NCBI RefSeq assembly: GCF_024198175.1
Contig: NZ_JAJVKV010000004.1
Span: forward strand, 868,001-932,000
Direction: 5' to 3'
Length of the DNA: 64,000 nucleotides
DNA from: Pyxidicoccus xibeiensis
GTDB lineage: Bacteria; Myxococcota; Myxococcia; Myxococcales; Myxococcaceae
Position numbers and translations under genes: made by a program. Positions 52,848-62,283 of this stretch are shown here, piece after piece; positions within the stretch are counted from its first letter, which is position 1; each line of letters opens with the position of its first letter. A model generated the notes under the pieces. That model searched no databases, was not told the origin of the DNA, and saw nothing but the letters and a program-made list of their open reading frames with translations.

Positions 52848-54833
52848 TCACGCCCGCGCGGCCACCGGGCCCGAGCGGGGCAGGCGGATGCGGAAGGTGG
52901 CGCCCTCGCCGGGCGTGCTGTCGACGGAGACGTCACCGCCGTGCGCCTCGACGATGCGGCGCAGCCGGTACAGCCCCAGCCCCAGCCCGCCGTAGTGGCG
53001 CACCGGCACCGCGCGCTCGAAGCGGCGGAAGAGGCCGTCCACGCGCCCGGGGGCGATGCCGATGCCGTGGTCCTTCACCACCAGCGTCGCCATGTCCCGC
53101 TCGGACTCCAGCGCCACCTCCACCGGCTTGCCGGGCCCGAACTTCATCGCGTTGGACAATAGGTGTGTCACCACCTGGGACAGCCGCGCCACGTCCCACC
53201 GTCCCGGCGTGGGCACCAGCGGACTGACCACCAGCTGGCAGCCCACGCGCGCGGCCGCATCCTCGGAGCGCGCCACCACCTCGCGCACCACCGTGGCCAG
53301 GTCCACGTCCTCCAGGTGCAGCCGGGGCGCGCTGCCCTGCAGCTGGGACACGTCCAGCAGCGACTCCACCAGGTCCGCCAGCCGCTGCACCTGCCGGTCC
53401 GCCGCGTCCAGCGCCCGCTCCAGCCGCTCGGGGGCCGAGCTCACGTTGGACTTCAGCACGCCCTGGGCGCCCTGCACGCGCAGCCGCAGCGCGGCCAGCG
53501 GGGTGCGCAGCTCGTGCGCCGCGACGCTGAGGAACTCGTCGCGCGCGCGGACGGCTTCCTGCGTCTCGCGGTACATGCGCAGCTGCTCCGTCACGTCGCC
53601 GATGATGCCCGCCATCCGCACCGGCCGGCCCTGCCCGTCGCGCAGCGCCCGGCCCCGGCTCACGCACGAGCGGTAGCCGCCCGTCACGTGCCGCAGCCGG
53701 AAGGACACGTCGTAGGGCGCGCCCCGCTCCAGGTGGGCGGACAGGGACGCCATCACCTCCGGCCGGTCCTCTGGGTGGATGAGCTCCATGAAGGCGTCGT
53801 ACGTGGCCGCGAAGCCCTCCGCGGGCAGCCCCAGCATCTCCAGCAGGCGCGGGCTCCAGTAGAGCGCCTGCCGGCGCAGGTCCCAGTCCCAGATGCCGTC
53901 ATAGGAGCCGTTCACCACCAGCCGGAAGCGCGCCTCGCTCTCCCGCGCGGTGCGCTCCGCCTGCTCCAGCAGCCCCACCCGCCGCTCCAGCTGCCGCACC
54001 ATCCGGTACAGGTGCTCCTCGGTGGCCAGCTCCAGCGGCGGCGGCGCGTGGGCCGCCCCGCCCATGTGCAGCTCGCGCAGCACCGCGCCCACCAGCTCGT
54101 CCCCCTCCTGCGTCCGCCGGACGAAGCCGTTGGCCCCCAGGTTGTGGGCCATGCGCAGGTCCAGCTCGTCGGGCGCCACGGTGTGCGTGAGGATGACGGG
54201 CACCCGCGCCAGCCGAGGGTCCTGCCGCAGCGCCAGGCACAGCTTGAAGCCGTCCATGCCCGGCATCAGCGCGTCCGCCAGCACCAGGTCCGGAGACCAC
54301 CGCCGCGCCAGCTCCAGCGCCGCCAGGCCGTCGCTCGCCGTGAGCACCTCGAAGCGGAAGGGCATCAGCTGCAGCTGCAACAGCTTGCGCGACACCGGGT
54401 CGTCGTCCGCCAGCAGCACCCTCGCCCGTTGACTACTGGACGCCTCCAGCGCCGCCGGTGACAGCGCCTGCCGCGTCCCCTCCACCAGGCCGCCCAGGGA
54501 GAGCGGCCGTTCCAGGAAGCCCATGAATCCCTCGAAGTCCCTGACGGGGGGCCCGAGTCGGCGCAGCCCCTCCTGCTCGGCGGGGAAGGCCATGACGCAC
54601 AGGCCCGTGCCCGTCGTGGCCAGTGCCTTCGTCAGGGCGGCCAGCTCCACCACCCCGGCCGTCAGCAGGCTCGCGGCCACCACCAGCAGCTGGGCCGGCT
54701 CGGCGTTCAGCAGGGTGACGGCGGCATGGATGTCCGCCAGGGCCGTCACCTGCCACCCCTGACTCTCCAGCGCCAGTACCTGGAGTTCTCGCAGGGGGCT
54801 GGGGTCTTCGACGAGCAGGACGGTGGGCTTCAT
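52848..54833 (-). CDS. Hybrid sensor kinase: degenerate receiver, receiver, PAS, HisKA, HATPase
   Basis: The 661-residue cytoplasmic protein begins with a first receiver-like domain at 1-125. It starts well (VLLVEDPSPLRELQ) but lacks a phospho-acceptor (LLVVAASLL). The second receiver at about 140-260 is canonical (VLLADDDPVSRKLL, LVLADALMPGMDGFKL). A PAS domain with PAC follows at about 300-415 (SYDGIWDWDLRRQALYWSPRLLEMLGLP, HPEDRPEVMA). HisKA has H440 in VAAHELRTPLAALRL. HATPase_c includes HLLSNAMKFGPGKP and YGGLGLGLYRLRRIVEAHGG. N-terminal receivers on a kinase usually tune its activity. ATG 54833 is chosen because the first domain begins three residues in. Confidence 0.92.
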   Translation of the reverse strand: MKPTVLLVEDPSPLRELQVLALESQGWQVTALADIHAAVTLLNAEPAQLLVVAASLLTAGVVELAALTKALATTGTGLCVMAFPAEQEGLRRLGPPVRDFEGFMGFLERPLSLGGLVEGTRQALSPAALEASSSQRARVLLADDDPVSRKLLQLQLMPFRFEVLTASDGLAALELARRWSPDLVLADALMPGMDGFKLCLALRQDPRLARVPVILTHTVAPDELDLRMAHNLGANGFVRRTQEGDELVGAVLRELHMGGAAHAPPPLELATEEHLYRMVRQLERRVGLLEQAERTARESEARFRLVVNGSYDGIWDWDLRRQALYWSPRLLEMLGLPAEGFAATYDAFMELIHPEDRPEVMASLSAHLERGAPYDVSFRLRHVTGGYRSCVSRGRALRDGQGRPVRMAGIIGDVTEQLRMYRETQEAVRARDEFLSVAAHELRTPLAALRLRVQGAQGVLKSNVSSAPERLERALDAADRQVQRLADLVESLLDVSQLQGSAPRLHLEDVDLATVVREVVARSEDAAARVGCQLVVSPLVPTPGRWDVARLSQVVTHLLSNAMKFGPGKPVEVALESERDMATLVVKDHGIGIAPGRVDGLFRRFERAVPVRHYGGLGLGLYRLRRIVEAHGGDVSVDSTPGEGATFRIRLPRSGPVAARA

Positions 54834-55478
54834 CACGGCGGGTTCGACGGGAAGGGCGGGCGGACGGGCGCGGTGTGCGCCCTGGATGAGGGAAAAGTCG
54901 CAGTCTCTGCACCCGGACTTCCGAGTCAAGCAGTCCGGTGGGAAGTGTTCGCCGGTGCAAACCACCCCCTGGCTGGCCCCAAGGCCCCCAAGACGGGCCC
55001 CTGGGCTTCCGGAGGCCGGCGCCCCTGCGCCTCGGGGCAACGCATCCACGTGACGGATGCATCCAGGGAGGCAGCAGTATCCGGATTCTCACGCGCAGCA
55101 TGGATTCCCACCCTCCATGCGTCCGTGCGCACGAAGCCTCGTGGCCGCCATGGGACCCGCGGGGTCAATCCCCCAGACAGGCCGCGTGGCTCGTTGCTGC
55201 CGTCCGCCACGCGGTCCTCCTCCGGGGGGGCAGCCCTGAACCGGGATTGGGGGGGTGACCTGGGTTTCTGGCGACTCAGGTCTAACTGGACTACCAGGGC
55301 AACTGAAGTTCTTCTGTACAACAGTTACACCAGACTCACGGACGCCACTCTGCTAACAACACCTCCAGGGAGTCGAGACTGACCCGCAGGGGTGTCTCAA
55401 CTGAAGCGTCTGAACACGACGTTCCAGGTCAGGACCGGGGTGAAAGTGTTTGGCGGATCGGTTATTCGAAAGGACATC
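54834..55478. promoter_or_regulatory. Intergenic region before the Fur-family gene, no gene seen
   Basis: This 645-bp gap between divergent genes has no supported ORF. Visible structure: GGATGCATCC (55055-55064), a perfect palindrome whose left part also pairs with GCATCC at 55042-55047; and a hairpin GAGAC/GTCTC (55375-55379 and 55394-55398) with inner CCC/GGG in the probable Fur-gene leader. The stretch 55290-55370 is AT-richer than its surroundings and is the likeliest promoter site. Confidence 0.3.
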
Positions 55479-55928
55479 ATGGGAGCGAAAAGAATCGCCG
55501 TGCAGCCGAAGCTGACCGAGTTCCAGGATCGCATCCGCTCCGCGGGGCTGCGGAGCACCGCGCCCCGGGTCGCCGTGCTCAGGGAGCTGGAGTCCGCCTC
55601 CTCGCCGATGAGCCACGCCGACCTGGTGGATGCGCTGGGGGACGAGGGCTATGACCGGGTGACCATCTACCGCAACCTCACGGACCTCACCGAGGCCGGG
55701 CTGGTGGTGCGGGCGGACCTGGGGGACCACGTGTGGCGCTTCGAGCTGAAGCGCGCGGGGGAGGAGCACGGGAGCAGCCACCCGCACTTCACCTGCACGG
55801 ACTGCGGCACGGTGGCCTGCCTGCCGGAGGAGTCGGTGCGCATCGCCTCCTCGAAGGGCGTGCCGCGCACCGTGTCCCAGCGCGCCGTGGAAGTGCAGCT
55901 GCGCGGCCTCTGCGACCGCTGCGTCTAG
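55479..55928 (+). CDS. Fur-family metalloregulator
   Basis: The 149-residue protein has a winged helix (FQDRIRSAGLRSTAPRVAVLRELESASSPMSHADLVDAL, YDRVTIYRNLTDLTEAGLV) and a dimerisation domain with structural zinc cysteines CTDCG and CDRC. The metal site includes HGSSHPHF. Fur, PerR and Zur branches cannot be separated by eye. ATG 55479, with AAGGA 5 bases upstream, begins the conserved region; an upstream in-frame codon at 55392 lacks support. A strong terminator follows. Confidence 0.9.
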   Translation: MGAKRIAVQPKLTEFQDRIRSAGLRSTAPRVAVLRELESASSPMSHADLVDALGDEGYDRVTIYRNLTDLTEAGLVVRADLGDHVWRFELKRAGEEHGSSHPHFTCTDCGTVACLPEESVRIASSKGVPRTVSQRAVEVQLRGLCDRCV

Positions 55929-55934
55929 TGGCGA

Positions 55935-55967
55935 GGCCCGCCCTGCCCCCTCGCGGGGTGGCGGGCC
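55935..55967 (+). terminator. Terminator of the Fur-family gene
   Basis: GGCCCGCC (55935-55942) pairs with GGCGGGCC (55960-55967), with inner CCCC/GGGG pairing, 6 bp after the stop codon. No long T-run follows. Confidence 0.55.
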
Positions 55968-56041
55968 CGCCCCTGCCCCGAGCCCCGCGTGCGACGCGCC
56001 GGCCCCTCGTCTGGAGCCGCCGCCGCACGCCGGCCGGGAAC

Positions 56042-56065
56042 GCGGGCGGCCGCTTCACCGCCCGC
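56042..56065 (-). terminator. Terminator of the serine protease gene
   Basis: GCGGGCGG (56042-56049) pairs with CCGCCCGC (56058-56065) around an 8-base loop. It begins 14 bases beyond the end of the minus-strand protease gene. Confidence 0.5.
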
Positions 56066-56079
56066 GCGAGCCCTTGCCG

Positions 56080-57399
<1,320 letters not shown>

Positions 57400-57531
57400 G
57401 GGGGACCACTCCTGGTGAGGGTGATGGCCGCCCGCCCGGAGGACAGGCGGCCACCGGCATGCTCCCGCTCCAAGGAATTATCCGCAACTCAATGATTCAT
57501 GGTGCTTTGAGGATTCCACCCTTCGCGTTCA

Positions 57532-57554
57532 TATTTGCAATCATGTTGCAAATA
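57532..57554. promoter_or_regulatory. Perfect AT-rich inverted repeat upstream of the protease gene
   Basis: TATTTGCAA and TTGCAAATA flank a 5-base centre (57541-57545), a perfect 9-5-9 palindrome with very low GC in a 70 percent GC region. It lies 133-155 bp upstream of the protease start and 236 bp before the receiver gene at 57790. The rest of the 390-bp gap (57400-57789) holds no gene. Confidence 0.55.
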
Positions 57555-57789
57555 CGGCCCCGCGTGCAGGATGATCCATCCGGCTACAGGCTCGTCCCAC
57601 GGGGCCGCTTGCCGTGCCAGCGACACGTGACGGGGATTCCCGAGGGAGTTGGCACCCTTCAGACGTCCTGTATCGCGCACTTCGTGCCCGGGAACGCTCG
57701 CCCCCCGCTTCCGCCCGCGCCACTTCGGACACATCTAGTGCCGGGTATGGAGCGGGTCCTTTCAGTCCCCCGGTCCACTGGAGGACCTG

Positions 57790-58167
57790 GTGCAACCGCT
57801 TCAGACACTGCTGGTCGTAGACGACGACCTGGACATCCGTGATGCGCTCCAGGACGTCTTCGAGCTGGAGGGCTACGCCGTCCTCCTCGCCGCGGATGGG
57901 CTGGAAGCGCTGGCCCAGCTGCGCCAGGTCGAGTCTCCGCCGCACCTCATCCTGCTGGACCTGATGATGCCGAGGATGGACGGCTTCGCCTTCCGCGAGG
58001 CGCTGCGCCACGACTCCAACCTGTCGGACATCCCGGTGCTGGTGGCCAGCGCGGACCTGGACGTGAAGGGCGCCGCGGAGGAGCTGGAGGTCGCCGGCTG
58101 GCTGCGCAAGCCGCTGGACCTGTCGGAGCTGCTGTCCACGGTGAAGCGCCTGAGCCAGGCCGCCTGA
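57790..58167 (+). CDS. Single-domain response regulator
   Basis: The 125-residue lone receiver starts at GTG 57790 behind GGAGGA. It has VVDDDLDIRDALQDV, phospho-acceptor D57 (LILLDLMMPRMDGFAF), Ser in LVASADLD and Lys in WLRKPLDL. It is a paralogue of the receiver at 32857 (both share ELEGYxV and LILLDLMMP). No kinase gene is adjacent. Confidence 0.9.
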   Translation: MQPLQTLLVVDDDLDIRDALQDVFELEGYAVLLAADGLEALAQLRQVESPPHLILLDLMMPRMDGFAFREALRHDSNLSDIPVLVASADLDVKGAAEELEVAGWLRKPLDLSELLSTVKRLSQAA

Positions 58168-58304
58168 GCGCCGTCCGCCGTGCCTGCCTGCCCTCCAGTC
58201 GGGGAGGGCGGAGGCCAGGGCGGGCGGGTTGGCGTGGGATGAGAGCCTCCCCACCCTTGCTCCCAGAAGTCAGTCATCAGACCTGACCTGAGGGAGAGGG
58301 AACC

Positions 58305-58907
58305 ATGAAGAAGCTCATCGCCACGCTGGCCCTTTGCATGGGCACCGCCGCCTTCGCGCAGACCGCTTCTCCGGAAGCGCCGCCGTCGCAGAAGCAGGTG
58401 CCGGGCCCCAAGACGGAGAAGAAGCTCGACACCGGCATCGACGCCACCGAGGTGGGCCCCGGCATCGGCAAGGCCGCCAAGGACGTGACGGGCGTGCAGA
58501 CCGAGGAGGAGGGCACCTTCAAGATGGAGCACGCCATGAACCTGCGGGGCACCATGAAGGATGCCACCGCGGACGGCGTGAGCATCGCCCGCCCGGGCCT
58601 GCCCGACGCGGACCTGGACGTGCGTGACAAGACGGTGCTCATGCTGGACGGCAAGAAGGTGGAGAAGACCGACCAGATTCCCGAGGGCGCCCAGGTGCGC
58701 GCCAAGTTCCAGCTCGAGGGCCAGGAGATTGTCGCCCTGGAGCTGCGCGCCACCAGCCCCAAGGGCGTGAAGAAGGACGTGAAGAAGCAGCCCGGCACCG
58801 GTGGCTCCGGCACCGAGGAGCTGAAGAAGGACGCCGACAAGGCCGAGGACAAGGCCGAGCAGAAGGGCAAGGAAGTGAAGGAGGACGTGAACGAGGAGCT
58901 GAAGTAA
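58305..58907 (+). CDS. Secreted charged protein of unknown function
   Basis: The 200-residue protein has a Sec signal peptide (MKKLIATLALCMGTAAFAQ). The middle (about 65-150) looks like a small beta-barrel (MEHAMNLRGTMKDATADGVSIAR, VLMLDGKKVEKTDQIPEGAQVRAKFQLEGQEIVALEL). The last 45 residues are almost all Lys, Glu and Asp in a helical pattern (ELKKDADKAEDKAEQKGKEV). A purine-rich GAGGGAGAGGG precedes the ATG. I recognise no family beyond a loose resemblance to small periplasmic OB-fold-like proteins. It ends at a textbook terminator. Confidence 0.8.
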   Translation: MKKLIATLALCMGTAAFAQTASPEAPPSQKQVPGPKTEKKLDTGIDATEVGPGIGKAAKDVTGVQTEEEGTFKMEHAMNLRGTMKDATADGVSIARPGLPDADLDVRDKTVLMLDGKKVEKTDQIPEGAQVRAKFQLEGQEIVALELRATSPKGVKKDVKKQPGTGGSGTEELKKDADKAEDKAEQKGKEVKEDVNEELK

Positions 58908-58935
58908 CCGTTACACGCGCTTCCTGAAGGCCCGC

Positions 58936-58975
58936 GGGCCCGCCTCCCTCCGGGGAGGTGGGCCCGTCGTCTTTT
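58936..58975 (+). terminator. Strong intrinsic terminator after the charged secreted protein
   Basis: GGGCCC (58936-58941) plus CCTCCC (58943-58948) pair with GGGAGG (58953-58958) plus GGGCCC (58960-58965), a 12-13 bp stem with a TCCG loop, followed by a T-rich end (CGTCTTTT). Confidence 0.8.
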
Positions 58976-59100
58976 CCGCCCATGACGCGCACGGGCTCCA
59001 CGGTGGGAAGAACTCTTCCCTCCAGGGCCCGCGTCCGGGGGCAGGCGGGCGCTGCGGGCCCGGTACGCGGATTGCTTTGCGCCGGGGCAGGGAGGATTCG

Positions 59101-60699
59101 GTGATTCGACGACTGCTGGGCGCGTGTATCGGGGTGGTGGTGGTGACGGCGTGGGCGTGCGGTGGCTCGGAGGAACCTGTTCCCCCACCCAATCCGGGAG
59201 AGAACATCAACCCTCCTCCGGAGCAGCGCCCGGAGGAGACTGACGCGGGCACGCCTCCGCAGACGGATGCCGGCACGGACGCGGGCACCGACGCCGGGAC
59301 GGACGCCGGGACGGACGCCGGCACCGACGCCGGGACGGATGCGGGCACCGACGCCGGCACCGGCACGGATGCGGGCACGGACGCGGGCACCGACGGTGGC
59401 ACCACGGAGCCGGAGCTCACCCCGGGCCCGTGGCCCATCGACACGGTGGTGGACCTCACGGCCAGGTACGGGGCCTCGGGGTTCAGGCAGTTCGGCGTGG
59501 ATGCCGCGCACAACGTGTGGCTGCTGAACGGCGACCGCATCGGCGTGCTGCGCGCGGACACCAAGCAGCTCATCTGGACGAGCTCGCCCATCGGCCAGGC
59601 CGCGGGGGGCTTCGGGCGGGACAACAAGGCCACCGCGTCCACCGTCATCTGCGGCGGCAGCGGCGGCCGCGCGTACGTGGGCTACCAGTCGTATGACCTG
59701 GGGGCGGACGACGAGTTCCCCGGCCTCCACACCAACTACATCGTCAGCCCCGGCGAGTGCTACAAGCCCTACCCGTCCTCGCCCACGTGCTACGTGTACA
59801 GCCCTCGCCGGCTCCAGTACTACACGCAGGGCGACGTGGACGTGGTGAAGCTGGACACCAACGGGAGCATCGTCCTCGAGGAGCACCTGCACCAGTCCGT
59901 GCGCAACACGAAGGACGAGCAGGGCAACCCGCGCGTCCAGACGGGTCCCCGCAAGCTGGCGGACCTGGACAACCTCGGCATCCGCAACAGCAACGACCAC
60001 CACTACGACGAGGACCGCAGCATCTACAGCTGCATCCGCGTCATGCGCGGCCGTGACGCGGGCGACGTGTACGTGGGCTCCAACCACGGCGTCACCCGCA
60101 TCCGCGGGCTCGAGTACAACAGCCACCGCCACGCGGTGTGGCTGCGGGACGGCAGCCAGATGGCGGGCTACAACTACGGGCTCGGCATCGCCCAGGACGG
60201 GGACGTCCTCATCGCCAACGACTGGATGTTCGGCATCGTCACGCCCACGCCCCAGCTGGGCGACTGGGACAACATGAACAAGTCCGTCAACGTGATGAAG
60301 GTCGAGTCCTCGTACCTGCCCGAGCTCAACAGCATGGAGGAGTTCGACTACTGGCGCGCCGCCGCGCAGACGAAGGACGGCACGTACTACCTGGGCAGCA
60401 AGGACTACGGCCTGTGGAAGGTGACCCTCACCCGTCCCGCCAACCAGGCCCAGCAGGGCACGAAGGTCTCCGAGGACGCGGGGCTCCAGCGCATCAACGC
60501 GCTGGCCGCCACGGATGACGGCTCGCTCTTCATCGGCGCCGACTCCGGCCTGTGGCGCATGACGCCGCAGAAGACGCTGGAGCGGGTGTCCGGGATGCCG
60601 GGCGGTGGCGTGTCGCAGCTCATCTATGACCCGACGGTGGCCCCGTCGGCCCTCTTCGTGAGCATCAATGGCAAGCTGCTGATGCTCCGCGGCCACTGA
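59101..60699 (+). CDS. Lipoprotein with DAGT repeat stalk and probable beta-propeller
   Basis: The 532-residue protein starts at GTG 59101 (GGGAGG 6 bases upstream). Signal peptide with lipobox AWAC (Cys20). Residues about 47-100 are a low-complexity Thr-Asp-Ala-Gly stalk, presumably holding the domain off the outer membrane. The remaining ~420 residues are beta-rich with propeller-like blade starts (GVDAAHNVWLLNGDRIGVLRA, RDAGDVYVGSNHGVTRIRG, ATDDGSLFIGADSGLWRMTP). The enzyme or ligand role is unknown. DAG(T) stalks are common in myxobacterial lipoproteins. A strong terminator follows. Confidence 0.87.
   Translation: MIRRLLGACIGVVVVTAWACGGSEEPVPPPNPGENINPPPEQRPEETDAGTPPQTDAGTDAGTDAGTDAGTDAGTDAGTDAGTDAGTGTDAGTDAGTDGGTTEPELTPGPWPIDTVVDLTARYGASGFRQFGVDAAHNVWLLNGDRIGVLRADTKQLIWTSSPIGQAAGGFGRDNKATASTVICGGSGGRAYVGYQSYDLGADDEFPGLHTNYIVSPGECYKPYPSSPTCYVYSPRRLQYYTQGDVDVVKLDTNGSIVLEEHLHQSVRNTKDEQGNPRVQTGPRKLADLDNLGIRNSNDHHYDEDRSIYSCIRVMRGRDAGDVYVGSNHGVTRIRGLEYNSHRHAVWLRDGSQMAGYNYGLGIAQDGDVLIANDWMFGIVTPTPQLGDWDNMNKSVNVMKVESSYLPELNSMEEFDYWRAAAQTKDGTYYLGSKDYGLWKVTLTRPANQAQQGTKVSEDAGLQRINALAATDDGSLFIGADSGLWRMTPQKTLERVSGMPGGGVSQLIYDPTVAPSALFVSINGKLLMLRGH
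59263..59400 (+). repeat. 12-bp tandem repeat encoding Thr-Asp-Ala-Gly
   Basis: Eight units of about ACSGACGCSGGS, a 6-bp interruption (Thr-Gly), two more units and a degenerate last one (Asp-Gly-Gly). All changes keep the frame. Copy number is likely to vary between strains by slippage. Confidence 0.9.
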
Positions 60700-60732
60700 G
60701 CGGCCTCCACGGTGGCTCCACCGCCGTGACGC

Positions 60733-60772
60733 GCCCCGGGGTGCCGCTGGCACCTCGGGGCTTCGCGTTTTT
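60733..60772 (+). terminator. Strong intrinsic terminator between convergent genes
   Basis: GCCCCGGGGTGCC (60733-60745) pairs with GGCACCTCGGGGC (60749-60761) with one mismatch, followed by CGCGTTTTT. It ends the lipoprotein gene and reaches the stop of the convergent kinase gene. Confidence 0.8.
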
Positions 60773-62031
60773 CAGCGCGCCTCGGGCTGGCGCGGCGGCT
60801 GGGGCCAGGTGGGCAGGCGCAGGATGAAGGTGGAGCCCTGCCCCTGCGCCGAGCGCACGGTGATGCTGCCGCCCATGGCCTCGACGATTTGCCGGGTGAT
60901 GTAGAGCCCCAGGCCCAGCCCGCCGTAGTGCCGCTCCGACACGGCGCGCTCGAACTTGCCGAACAGGCGGGCCATGCCGTCCTCGGAGATGCCGATGCCG
61001 TGGTCCTTCACGGCCAGCACGGCCGTGTGGCCCTCGCCCGCCAGGGACACCTCCACCGGCCGGCCCGCGCCGTACTTGACCGCGTTGGACAATAGATTGA
61101 CCAGCACCTGCTCCACGCGCAGCGGGTCCCACGAGCCCATCAGCGGCCCGTCCAGGTGGACCGACAGCGCGCTGCCCGCGCGGCTGAACTCCTCGGCGAA
61201 CGCGTCCACCATCTGCCGCACCATCTGGGCCAGGTCCAGCTCGCGAGGCTCCAGGCTCAGCTTGCCCGCGGCCAGCCGGGACACGTCCAGCAGCGTGTTC
61301 ACCAGGCTGCCCAGCCGGGACAGCTGCCGCTCCAGCACCTGCGCCCGGGGCGCCAGCTCCGCCGACAGCGCCGGCTGCGCGACGCCCACCTGGCGCTGGA
61401 GCAGCTGGAGGTGGAGCCGCAGGCTGGTGAGCGGCGTGCGCAGCTCGTGCGCCGCGACGCTGAGGAACTCGTCCCGCGCGCGCACGGCCTCCTGCGTCTC
61501 CCGCAGGGCCTGCTCGCGCACCGCGCGCTCGCGCGCCGCGCCCGCGTCCCGCTGCGCCTCCACCCGGCGGCGCTCCGTCATGTCCTCCACGTAGATGGAC
61601 GCGGCGACGACCTCGCCCTCACGGCGCAGCGGGTGGTAGCTCGCCCGGTAGACACGCGTGCCCTCCACCCCTCCCCCGGGCTCCCGGTGGACGATTTCCA
61701 CGCCGACCAGCGGCTCGCCCGTCTCCAGCACGCGGCGCACGCGGCGCAGCACGTCGCGCGCGGAGGGCTCGTTGCCCAGCACCTCCGCCATGAGGCGGCC
61801 GAGGTGGGCCTCGCGTGGCAGGCCGTTCATGGCGGCCATGGCCTCGCTGACCTCCACGTAGCGCAGGTCCAGGCCGATGATGGCCATGCCCAGGGGCACG
61901 GAGGCCATCAGCTCGGACAGCGCCACGGGCCGCGAGTCATCGCGAGGACGCTGCCGTCCGCTTCCTCCTCCTACTAGTGGCGTTGTCACGTCCGGTCCCA
62001 CGTCCTGGGCCGACCCGAGCCGCGGGGTCAT
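60772..62031 (-). CDS. Soluble PAS histidine kinase
   Basis: The 419-residue protein has a PAS domain at about 35-160 (LSELMASVPLGMAIIGLDLRYVEVSEAMAAMNGLP, ASIYVEDMTERRR) and a short coiled linker. HisKA has H195 in VAAHELRTPLTSLRLHLQLLQ. HATPase_c shows NLLSNAVKYGAGRP, KDHGIGISEDGM and YGGLGLGLYITRQIVEAMGG. ATG 62031 is used; GTG 62070 is possible. It is an orphan with no receiver. Its core is nearly the same as those of the kinases at 13338 and 52848. Confidence 0.91.
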   Translation of the reverse strand: MTPRLGSAQDVGPDVTTPLVGGGSGRQRPRDDSRPVALSELMASVPLGMAIIGLDLRYVEVSEAMAAMNGLPREAHLGRLMAEVLGNEPSARDVLRRVRRVLETGEPLVGVEIVHREPGGGVEGTRVYRASYHPLRREGEVVAASIYVEDMTERRRVEAQRDAGAARERAVREQALRETQEAVRARDEFLSVAAHELRTPLTSLRLHLQLLQRQVGVAQPALSAELAPRAQVLERQLSRLGSLVNTLLDVSRLAAGKLSLEPRELDLAQMVRQMVDAFAEEFSRAGSALSVHLDGPLMGSWDPLRVEQVLVNLLSNAVKYGAGRPVEVSLAGEGHTAVLAVKDHGIGISEDGMARLFGKFERAVSERHYGGLGLGLYITRQIVEAMGGSITVRSAQGQGSTFILRLPTWPQPPRQPEAR

Positions 62032-62283
62032 CGTCCCAGCGTGTGTAGCAACCCCGCCCGATGCCGTCACCGCGCCACCCCCGGTCGTGTGTCCAGTGGT
62101 GGAAGGATGCCCGGGTCCGGCAAGGAATCTTCCTGAAATCGCGGGCGTTTCTCCGTCGCCCCGAGCGCCGGCTGCATGCAGGGCTGGCGTGCGTGGCGCA
62201 CCTGCTTCATCCCACCCCCACCGGCTCCCCTAGAATCGAGCCGCTCGACTCAGCAGCCCCCTGGCACGGAGGAATCGCCCCGA

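Noticed and set aside
54726..55382. Possible small genes in the gap before the Fur-family gene
   Set aside because: Several frames are open but none has a ribosome site, conserved motif or codon bias toward GC in third positions over its length.
57459..57842. A 127-codon plus-strand frame across the AT-rich palindrome
   Set aside because: It overlaps the receiver gene start, has no ribosome site, and crosses the probable operator.
59263..59400. The tandem repeat as a CRISPR array or mobile repeat
   Set aside because: Units are 12 bp with no spacers and stay in frame inside a lipoprotein gene.
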